Source: an uncultured Clostridia bacterium (lineage in GTDB: Bacteria > Bacillota > Clostridia > Lachnospirales > Lachnospiraceae). Taken from it: 5,625 nt of DNA. The notes under the pieces are model-generated. The model saw nothing but the letters and a program-made list of their open reading frames with translations, was not told the DNA's origin and ran no database searches. The number at the start of each line of letters is the position of its first letter. Position 1 is the stretch's first letter. Shown here piece by piece: positions 1 to 5,625 of the stretch. The position numbers and the translations under genes are program-made. The DNA lies in the NCBI GenBank assembly GCA_946405675.1, contig CAMJIC010000165.1:1-5625 (forward strand). The letters are read 5' to 3'.

Positions 1-1782
1 AAATGGATCTGGTATCCTGGAGACATGGAGCTTTATTACGCAATGAAGCAGAATTTCAGCCGGGTGGAACGCGGGATGGGATGGCCGGCCTTCTGGAAGA
101 GTGAAGGCTTCCGCAACCGGATCGTTCTGCGCCATTCCTATGACCTGAAGGAGGAGACCTCCTTTGTGGTTCTGGCGAATGCGGATGCGGTGGGACATGT
201 GGTGGTGGGAGAGAGGAAATATCCTTTGGGGACGGAGATCCACTGCCAGAAGGGAATGGTCCGGATCTCGGTCCATCTGGGCAGCATCGCTTCCTTCCCT
301 GCTGCCTGCATCATAGGGGATGTGATCCGGTCAGATGAGACCTGGATGGCTGAGGATTATGCAAGGGATCCTGTTCCCGCGGGAAGCAGCCCCTTCTTTG
401 AGGATGCAAAGCAGGATCCATCTGTATGGACCTATTCGGAAAAAATCTTCGAGCCCGTGCGTGTGGAACAGCATCCGGAAGGTACGTTGTTTGCATTTTC
501 GCAGGAGATGACCGCGGTCGTGGAGCTGGAATGGCGCCGGGAACGAAGGCCCTGTAAGGTGTATATCGGGGAAACGAAGGCCGAGGCGCTGGATACGGAA
601 AACTGCTATTGTGTCTGTGTGCCCGGAGAGGATGGCGCATGTGAGAAAAATGCGGTACACTATGTATATGTCACGAATTGCGCGCCGGAGGATGTGCGGG
701 TGCGTGCCCGTCACCAGTATGTGGATCTTCCTGTGCAGGTCACATTGGACAGTCCGGATCCGAAGCTTCGCAGGATCTGGGAGGTGGCGGAGCATACCTT
801 CCGGCTGTGCAGCGGGATCTTTTTCCTGGACGGTGTAAAACGGGACCGGTGGATCTGGGGCGGCGACGCGTATCAGAGCATGTTTGTCAACCGCAGTCTC
901 TTTCAGGATGCGGATATCGACCGCCGGACTTATCGGGCGTTGTTTGGAAATGCGCCTGCCGTGACGCATATCAACACGATCCTGGATTATTCGCTGCTCT
1001 GCGTGATCGGTGTGAAGGAGCATTATGCGTTCTATCAGGACCGCGCATTTCTGGCGGAGATGTTCCCAAAGATGGAGTCTGTCATGGCATTGTGCGGATC
1101 CCAGGAACAGGAGCAGGGATTTGTGACAGGCCGGGAGCGGGACTGGGAGTTTATCGACTGGGCGGATTTCGACCGCACGGGTCCTCTGGCTGCGGAGCAG
1201 ATGCTGTACGCGGCTGCCCTGAAGGCGATGGAGCAGGCTGCCGCCATCCTGGACCTTCCGGACAAGGCCGGGGAGTACAGGGAACGGTATGCAAAGCTGG
1301 CGGAAGCGATCGACAGGCATTACTGGGATGAAGAGAAGGGTGCGTATGTGGATTCCTTTGTCTCCGGCAGGCGGCATGTGACCCGGCATGCGAATATCTT
1401 TGCCATCCGCTATGATCTAACGGATCAGGGAAGGAAGGAGCGGATCCTGAAGGAGGTTTTGCTGAATCCCGGGATTCCGGCTATCACAACGCCGTACTTT
1501 CAGTTCTTTGAACTGGAAGCACTGTGCAGCATGGGGCGTACAGACCAGGTGCTGGAGACGATCCTGTCCTATTGGGGAGGGATGCTGGATCTGGGGGCGG
1601 ATACCTTCTGGGAAGAGTATGACCCGCGGAAAAAACCGGAGCAGCAGTATGAGATGTACGGGGATCCCTACGGGAAGAGCATGTGCCATGCGTGGGCAGC
1701 CAGCCCGATCTATCTGCTGGCCCGATATTTTGACGGAAAATACGGAATCACCATTCATACCGGACAGGGGGGAATGAAATGA
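1..1782 (+). CDS. GH78-type alpha-L-rhamnosidase, 5' end cut by the window edge
   Basis: Predicted to hydrolyse terminal alpha-L-rhamnose from small glycosides, probably in the cytoplasm. The frame is open from base 1 and reads KWIWYPGD before the first in-window ATG (base 25). This resembles the usual first residues of such proteins (M-K-W-I-W-Y-P-G-D), so the real start is probably only a codon or a few upstream. Numbered from the first window codon (593 visible residues), residues about 30-240 look like beta-sandwich modules and about 250-575 like the (alpha/alpha)6 catalytic barrel. The acidic signature LDGVKRDRWIWGGD supplies D277, D282 and D289; by alignment from memory these match D567, E572 and D579 of Bacillus RhaB. 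E538 in DTFWEEYDP matches the general base. D282 replaces the usual Glu acid. The protein ends about 20 residues after CHAWAASPIYLLARYF, so the usual C-terminal beta domain is absent. It overlaps the GH3 gene by 4 nt. Family call is firm; exact substrate is inferred. Confidence 0.88.
   Translation, partial: KWIWYPGDMELYYAMKQNFSRVERGMGWPAFWKSEGFRNRIVLRHSYDLKEETSFVVLANADAVGHVVVGERKYPLGTEIHCQKGMVRISVHLGSIASFPAACIIGDVIRSDETWMAEDYARDPVPAGSSPFFEDAKQDPSVWTYSEKIFEPVRVEQHPEGTLFAFSQEMTAVVELEWRRERRPCKVYIGETKAEALDTENCYCVCVPGEDGACEKNAVHYVYVTNCAPEDVRVRARHQYVDLPVQVTLDSPDPKLRRIWEVAEHTFRLCSGIFFLDGVKRDRWIWGGDAYQSMFVNRSLFQDADIDRRTYRALFGNAPAVTHINTILDYSLLCVIGVKEHYAFYQDRAFLAEMFPKMESVMALCGSQEQEQGFVTGRERDWEFIDWADFDRTGPLAAEQMLYAAALKAMEQAAAILDLPDKAGEYRERYAKLAEAIDRHYWDEEKGAYVDSFVSGRRHVTRHANIFAIRYDLTDQGRKERILKEVLLNPGIPAITTPYFQFFELEALCSMGRTDQVLETILSYWGGMLDLGADTFWEEYDPRKKPEQQYEMYGDPYGKSMCHAWAASPIYLLARYFDGKYGITIHTGQGGMK
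1766..1774 (+). promoter_or_regulatory. Ribosome binding site of the GH3 gene inside the GH78 coding end
   Basis: The purine run AGGGGGGAA lies about 5 nt before the ATG at 1779 and within the last codons of the upstream gene. With the ATGA stop/start overlap it supports ATG 1779 as the real start and points to translational coupling, so the two enzymes would be made together. Confidence 0.75.
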
Positions 1783-4319
1783 AGCATCAGGATCTGATTG
1801 ACCAGCTGACGCTGGAGGAGAAGGCAGCACTGCTTGGAGGAAAGGGAGAGTGGGATACCAGGCCGGTTCCCCGTCTCGGGATTCCTTCTATGATCATGTC
1901 GGACGGCCCCAATGGCGTGCGCAGGCAGGCCGGGGCGGGCGATCACCTTGGGCTGAATGCGTCCCTCCCTGCGACCTGCTTCCCGACTGCGGCCACCATG
2001 GCCAACAGCTGGGATCCCGAAATGGGTGAGAAGGTTGGCGAAGCGCTGGGTGAGGAGGCCAGGGCGCTTGGCGTTCACATTCTCCTGGGGCCGGGCATGA
2101 ATATCAAGCGTAATCCGCTGTGCGGAAGAAACTTTGAGTATTTTTCGGAGGATCCGTATCTTGCGGGCAAGATGGCGGCGGCTTATGTGAGAGGCACCCA
2201 GCGCCAGGGCGTGTATGCATGCCTTAAGCATTTTGCGGTCAATTCTCAGGAAGAGCGCCGCATGGCCATGAATGCAGTCGTGGATGAGCGTACATTGCGG
2301 GAGATCTACTTGACCGGGTTTGAGATCGCCCTGGAGGAAAGCCATCCTGGCGCGTTCATGACCTCCTACAACCAGGTGAACGGCGAATATGCCAATGAGA
2401 ACATGCATCTTCTGAAAGAGATCCTGCGGGGAGAATGGCAGTATGACGGTTTTGTTGTCTCCGACTGGGGCGGGTCAAACGACCATACCGCGGCGGTGCG
2501 CGCAGGCTCTGACCTGGAGATGCCCGCCCCCGGCCTGGGTTCTGCCAGGGAGCTGGTGGAAGCGGTCCGGGAGGGCCGCCTGTCCATGGAGGATCTGAAT
2601 GCCAGAGTCGATGAGCTGCTGGATGCGGTACTGAATACCGCGGGCAGGACGGACAATCCGTCTCAGGCGCAGGAGGGCTCCGGGCAATCCTCCCTTCCAC
2701 ATGGGCAGGAGAGCTGCGGCCGGAAGACACCGCCTTCCGGACAGGAGGGGTTTGACAAAAGGGCGCACCATATCCTTGCCAGGAGGGCGGCAGAGGGCAG
2801 CATGGTCCTTCTGAAGAATGAAGAAGACATTCTCCCGCTCAAAAAAGGGACAAGGGTAGCGGTGGTCGGCGACTTCGCATTTACCCCGCGCTACCAGGGC
2901 GCAGGCTCCTCCCTGGTTAACGCGACGAAGGTGGAATCCATCGTCAGGTGCATCCGCAAAAAGAAGGGACTGTCGGTCGTGCGGGAATGCCGGGGATACC
3001 TGCGCAGCGGAGGATGGGATCCGATGCTGGCGCAGGAGGCCGTTCAGGCAGCGAGGGAAGCGGATGTGGTGCTGTATTTCTTCGGCCTGGATGAAATGAG
3101 CGAATCGGAGGGACTGGACAGGAAGCACATGAAGATTCCGCATGTCCAGGTGCGGATCCTGGAAGCGATGGAGAAGGTGAATCCGAACATCGTCGGGATC
3201 CTCAGCGCAGGTTCCGCCGTGGAGATGCCCTGGGACAGAAATGTGAAAGCGCTGCTGCATGCAAGCCTGACCGGCCAGGCCGGTGCCACCGCGATCCTGA
3301 ACGTGCTGACCGGGCGGGTCAATCCCTCCGGAAAGCTGTCTGAGACCATTCCGTTCCGCTATGAGGAGGTGCCATCCGCGCCATACTATCCGGCGAAGGA
3401 GAAAAACTCCGATTACCGGGAAGGGATTTATGTAGGATACCGGTATTTTGATACTGCCGGGAAGCCGGTGCGCTATCCCTTCGGTTTCGGCCTGTCCTAT
3501 ACATCCTTTGCGTATTCAGGCCTTGAGGTGACCAGAGAAGGAGTCTCCTTCACCCTGACCAATACCGGAACGCGGGACGGGGCCGAGGTGGCGCAGCTGT
3601 ATGTGGGGAAACGAGACAGCGGCGTGTTCCGCGCGGCGAAGGAACTGAAGGGATTTGTGAAGGTCTTCCTGAAGGCAGGGGAAAGCAGGGTTGTCCGGAT
3701 TCCATTTGACAAGCGCACCTTCCGTTACTGGAACCGCAGGATAAATGGCTGGGCAATCGAGGAGGGCGAGTACCAGGTCTATGTGGGCGGCTGCAGTGAC
3801 TGCCTTCCGCTTCAGGGCAGCATCTGCCTGACCGGGGACGGGATGCAGGCGGCAGGCGGATATGAAATCAGGCCGGCGGAGCCGGATCTGTATGACGTTC
3901 AGAAGATCACGCCTTATCTGACAGGGCAGGTGACAGAGGTATCCGACGAGGCATTCTCGGAGCTTCTGGGATATCCGGTGCCGGACGGCAGCTGGGGAAC
4001 AGATCTGACGGCAAACGACGCGCTCTGCCAGCTGAAGAATGCAAAGAACCCGATCGCCAGATTCGCCGCAGCAGAGCTGGCAAGGCGGCAGAAGAAAGCG
4101 GATGAAAGCGGAAAACCGGATCTGAATATCCATTTTGTCAACAACATGCCTATCCGCGCGGTCGCTAAGATGTCCGGCGGCCTTGTGGATAAGAAGATGG
4201 CAGACGGCATCGTGGACGTGGTGAACGGCCATTTCCTGAGAGGCGCAGGCGCACTGGCCGGCGGATTTGTCCGGAACGCTGTGGCGAACCGGAAGATGGA
4301 GAAGCAGCTGAACCGGTGA
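1779..4319 (+). CDS. Glycoside hydrolase family 3 beta-glycosidase (beta-glucosidase-like)
   Basis: Predicted retaining exo-beta-glycosidase of 846 residues, most likely acting on beta-glucosides released by the upstream rhamnosidase; beta-xylosidase or another GH3 specificity is possible. No signal peptide is seen, so it is probably cytoplasmic. Domains in order: GH3 N-terminal barrel (about 8-285) with SDGPNGVRR (D42), KHF (K150, H151) and GFVVSDWGG carrying the nucleophile D229; a polar Gly/Gln/Ser/Pro-rich linker (about 286-325); GH3 C-terminal sandwich (about 329-560) with AAEGSMVLLKNE and SESEGLDR, where E444 is the likely acid/base (the E of EG-DR, as in Thermotoga Bgl3B); a fibronectin III-like domain (about 583-690, VAQLYVG, ELKGF). 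A further tail (about 705-846) includes NNMPIRAVAKMSGG; similar tails occur in Firmicutes GH3 proteins as I recall them. All catalytic residues look intact. ATG 1779 is favoured by its RBS and the 4-nt overlap. Confidence 0.93.
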   Translation: MKHQDLIDQLTLEEKAALLGGKGEWDTRPVPRLGIPSMIMSDGPNGVRRQAGAGDHLGLNASLPATCFPTAATMANSWDPEMGEKVGEALGEEARALGVHILLGPGMNIKRNPLCGRNFEYFSEDPYLAGKMAAAYVRGTQRQGVYACLKHFAVNSQEERRMAMNAVVDERTLREIYLTGFEIALEESHPGAFMTSYNQVNGEYANENMHLLKEILRGEWQYDGFVVSDWGGSNDHTAAVRAGSDLEMPAPGLGSARELVEAVREGRLSMEDLNARVDELLDAVLNTAGRTDNPSQAQEGSGQSSLPHGQESCGRKTPPSGQEGFDKRAHHILARRAAEGSMVLLKNEEDILPLKKGTRVAVVGDFAFTPRYQGAGSSLVNATKVESIVRCIRKKKGLSVVRECRGYLRSGGWDPMLAQEAVQAAREADVVLYFFGLDEMSESEGLDRKHMKIPHVQVRILEAMEKVNPNIVGILSAGSAVEMPWDRNVKALLHASLTGQAGATAILNVLTGRVNPSGKLSETIPFRYEEVPSAPYYPAKEKNSDYREGIYVGYRYFDTAGKPVRYPFGFGLSYTSFAYSGLEVTREGVSFTLTNTGTRDGAEVAQLYVGKRDSGVFRAAKELKGFVKVFLKAGESRVVRIPFDKRTFRYWNRRINGWAIEEGEYQVYVGGCSDCLPLQGSICLTGDGMQAAGGYEIRPAEPDLYDVQKITPYLTGQVTEVSDEAFSELLGYPVPDGSWGTDLTANDALCQLKNAKNPIARFAAAELARRQKKADESGKPDLNIHFVNNMPIRAVAKMSGGLVDKKMADGIVDVVNGHFLRGAGALAGGFVRNAVANRKMEKQLNR
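2634..2750 (+). repeat. Degenerate 36-bp (12-residue) repeat in the GH3 interdomain linker
   Basis: Two adjacent 36-bp units (2670-2705 and 2706-2741) encode QEGSGQSSLPHG and QESCGRKTPPSG, and a third begins at 2742 with QEG. Before them, GRTDNPSQA fits the same G-[RQ]-x3-P-[SH] pattern with one extra residue. Units one and two match at 19 of 36 bases by hand count, so this is either an old, decayed tandem duplication or a biased low-complexity linker. It sits between the barrel and sandwich domains, where GH3 enzymes vary in length. Confidence 0.4.
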
Positions 4320-4452
4320 TTGGTTACAGGGCGGCATGCTGGCCGGGGTGTGGCTTATAATAGTGATTGAACCGTCAGGGAATGGTTGCAGCCGGAGCAT
4401 CTGTCTTGTCCGGAGGGCATGAGCTGATCTTCTATGGGGAGAAGAAAAAGGG
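4320..4452. other. Intergenic region between the glycosidase operon and the cyclase gene
   Basis: This 133-bp gap holds one candidate -10 box and several weak symmetric elements: a 4-bp stem CGGC/GCCG around 4332-4345, CCGGA (4392-4396) paired with TCCGG (4409-4413), and the near-direct repeat CCGGAGCAT / CCGGAGGGCAT (4392 and 4410). No hairpin is followed by a T run, so no intrinsic terminator for the operon can be called. I see no tRNA, riboswitch or small gene. Confidence 0.6.
4356..4361 (+). promoter_or_regulatory. Candidate -10 box (TATAAT) for the cyclase gene
   Basis: A perfect TATAAT lies about 90 nt before the start of the diguanylate cyclase gene. At the optimal 17-nt spacing the upstream hexamer is GGCATG, a poor match to TTGACA, and there is no properly placed TG extension. 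If functional it would leave a leader of roughly 85 nt and probably need an activator. The match could also be chance. Confidence 0.4.
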
Positions 4453-5568
4453 GTGGTTTCTTTGGCGAAGAAACTGAAACGAATATGGTTTTCTTTTGAC
4501 TCGCTGGACGATAAGGTATTCTTTCTGACGGTTACTGTCGCGATTTTTGTCAGTATTGTCGTTTACATATCAGATATCGTGGAGGGGCTTCCCCTGAGTG
4601 CGCAGCTTGCAGTGCTTGTGATACTGGCTTTTATGGTTTTGTTCCTGTTTTTGGGGATACGTTATCCGGCCAGGAGAGGCCTTCTTCGTGTCTGTCTGGT
4701 GATGGTGCTGAACTTTGCCATGTTCCCTGCATCCTACTTCTATTCGGGGGGGATTCACAGCGGCATGATCCTTTTCTTTCTGGTGGGGCTGTTCCTGGTT
4801 CCCGTCATGCTCCGGGGGAAAGCCAGTATCGTGCTGTTTCTGCTGTCCCTGCTGCATATGATCGTGATGATCGACCTGTCCCAGTACCGGCCGCAGCTAG
4901 TCACACAGATGACACTGGAACAGCATTTTCAGGATGTCAAGGTGACAATGGTGATCTCAGGTGCGGGGCTCTATGTGATCACAGTTCTGATCCTTGGGGC
5001 TTATGATCAGGAACGGAGGCGCAACAGGGAGCTGATGGCATCCTTGCATGATCTTTCCATCAAGGATGCGCTGTCGGGGCTTTATAACCGGCGTGAATTA
5101 TACCGCCGGCTGGAGCTTATGTACACGCATGGTGAAACTGCCGAAAGAAAAAATACACTTGTACGTGAAGGCCATTACATCGCAATGTTTGACATCGATG
5201 ACTTCAAAGCAATCAATGATACCTATGGCCATGACGTAGGAGATGATGTGCTGCGGGAGGTATCGTCTTGCCTGGAGAATGGGTTGGATGCTCAGAAGGG
5301 AGAAATTGCTGCCCGCTATGGCGGGGAAGAATTTGTCTGTATCCTGTCTTCCGGAAGTATGGACGAGGCAGCTTCGCGTGTCGAATCATGCAGGAAGCAG
5401 GTGTCCGGGCTGATCTGGGAGAAGAATCCGTCTTTGCATGTGACGATCAGCGGCGGAATCGTATCGTGCATGGATGAGGATGATTTGGGCAAAGCGATGA
5501 AGGAGGCTGACAAACTTCTTTATCAGGCAAAGGTATCAGGAAAGAACCGGATCTGCCGGAAATATTGA
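4453..5568 (+). CDS. Membrane diguanylate cyclase: six-helix sensor plus GGDEF domain
   Basis: Predicted to make cyclic di-GMP from two GTP in response to a signal sensed at the membrane. Of 371 residues, six hydrophobic segments are visible at about 22-41, 49-69, 78-97, 101-121, 123-141 and 163-184. Basic residues between helices 2-3, 4-5 and after helix 6 place both ends in the cytoplasm. A short charged connector (about 185-203) leads to the GGDEF domain: DALSGLYNRR (205-214), FDIDDFKAINDTYGHDVGDD (metal ligand D247, substrate contact N255), the active-site loop RYGGEEF (G290-F294) and a C-terminal ADKLLYQAKVSGKNRI. The canonical RxxD inhibitory site is QKGE (281-284). There is no ATG in frame before the first helix: GTG 4453 has GGGGAG 11 nt upstream, while TTG 4462 (M-A-K-K-L-K) has AAGGGG about 8 nt upstream and is equally plausible. 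The ligand is unknown; no recognised sensor domain name can be assigned with certainty. Confidence 0.92.
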   Translation: MVSLAKKLKRIWFSFDSLDDKVFFLTVTVAIFVSIVVYISDIVEGLPLSAQLAVLVILAFMVLFLFLGIRYPARRGLLRVCLVMVLNFAMFPASYFYSGGIHSGMILFFLVGLFLVPVMLRGKASIVLFLLSLLHMIVMIDLSQYRPQLVTQMTLEQHFQDVKVTMVISGAGLYVITVLILGAYDQERRRNRELMASLHDLSIKDALSGLYNRRELYRRLELMYTHGETAERKNTLVREGHYIAMFDIDDFKAINDTYGHDVGDDVLREVSSCLENGLDAQKGEIAARYGGEEFVCILSSGSMDEAASRVESCRKQVSGLIWEKNPSLHVTISGGIVSCMDEDDLGKAMKEADKLLYQAKVSGKNRICRKY

Positions 5569-5575
5569 AAGCGGT

Positions 5576-5607
5576 GTAACTGTTCAGAACCTGTTCTGAA
5601 CAGTTAC
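5576..5607. repeat. Perfect palindrome with 15-bp arms after the cyclase gene
   Basis: The arm GTAACTGTTCAGAAC (5576-5590) and its exact reverse complement (5593-5607) are separated only by CT. As RNA this gives a 14-bp stem with a 4-nt loop, 7 nt after the stop codon, extendable by one G-T and one G-C pair. It could act as a transcription end or an mRNA 3' stabiliser, but it is not followed by a T run (the next bases are GCATCG). A protein-binding operator or a dispersed palindromic repeat are the alternatives. Confidence 0.8.
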
Positions 5608-5621
5608 GCATCGGGCGATGC
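5608..5621. repeat. Second short palindrome abutting the first
   Basis: GCATCG (5608-5613) and CGATGC (5616-5621) form a perfect 6-bp-arm inverted repeat around GG, starting directly at the end of the larger palindrome. It is followed by TTCG at the window edge, so CGATGC-TTCG may be the left half of another hairpin continuing outside. Function is unknown; it is short enough to need confirmation from flanking sequence. Confidence 0.5.
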
Positions 5622-5625
5622 TTCG

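Noticed and set aside
678..1331. Plus-strand frame of about 217 codons overlapping the rhamnosidase
   Set aside because: Out-of-frame translation of the catalytic barrel, rich in Gly, Arg and Cys with no family resemblance.
331..1389. Long open frame on the minus strand opposite the rhamnosidase gene (about 350 codons)
   Set aside because: It lies fully antisense to a clear enzyme gene, its protein has no recognisable domain, and such frames are expected opposite GC-rich third positions.
367..3200. Many GGATCC/GATC sites across the glycosidase genes
   Set aside because: They arise from frequent codon pairs such as GAT-CC and CGG-ATC in GC-rich coding sequence; no ordered spacing is seen.
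3516..4400. Minus-strand open frame of about 290 codons opposite the GH3 3' end
   Set aside because: Antisense to the conserved fibronectin-like and tail regions; composition rich in His, Arg, Pro and Cys, typical of a shadow frame.
4392..4413. CCGGA/TCCGG hairpin upstream of the cyclase as a terminator or riboswitch
   Set aside because: Only a 5-bp stem with a 12-nt loop and no T run, and no c-di-GMP riboswitch core is visible.
5576..5607. SOS (LexA) operator
   Set aside because: The inner GAAC-CT-GTTC has a 2-nt spacer rather than the 4-nt spacer of the Gram-positive box, and the site lies after a gene, not before one in this window.

Overview
The window carries three genes, all on the + strand. 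The GC-rich but not extreme base composition, the Gram-positive style ribosome binding sites and the protein family variants suggest an anaerobic Firmicute, most likely a gut Lachnospiraceae/Clostridia member. That assignment is inference from sequence style and family resemblance; no rRNA or marker gene is present.

Region 1 (1-4319) is a two-gene glycosidase operon. The first gene is a GH78-type alpha-L-rhamnosidase, and its reading frame is already open at base 1, so its true start lies just outside the window. Its stop overlaps the start of a GH3 beta-glycosidase by four bases (ATGA), which implies translational coupling. Neither protein shows a signal peptide (the first few residues of the rhamnosidase are not visible), so both probably work in the cytoplasm on imported small glycosides. 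The simplest joint role is sequential removal of a terminal rhamnose and then a beta-linked sugar (for example glucose) from rhamnosyl-glucosides such as plant flavonoid or saponin conjugates. No transporter or regulator is visible here to confirm this.

Region 2 (4320-4452) is a short intergenic stretch. It has a perfect TATAAT element without a good -35 box, and no convincing terminator.

Region 3 (4453-5568) encodes a membrane diguanylate cyclase: six predicted transmembrane helices followed by a GGDEF domain with an intact GGEEF active site but no canonical RxxD inhibitory site. It starts at a non-ATG codon. It looks like a separate transcription unit, and any functional link to the glycosidases is unproven.

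Region 4 (5569-5625) consists almost entirely of inverted repeats. A perfect 15-bp-arm palindrome, itself made of two GTTC-N-GAAC palindromes, is followed at once by a second, 6-bp-arm palindrome that runs into the window edge. I see no wholly new system. The most unusual points are this palindrome cluster, the Asp at the expected acid position of the rhamnosidase together with its missing C-terminal domain, the repeat-like linker and extra C-terminal region of the GH3 enzyme, and the missing I-site of the cyclase.
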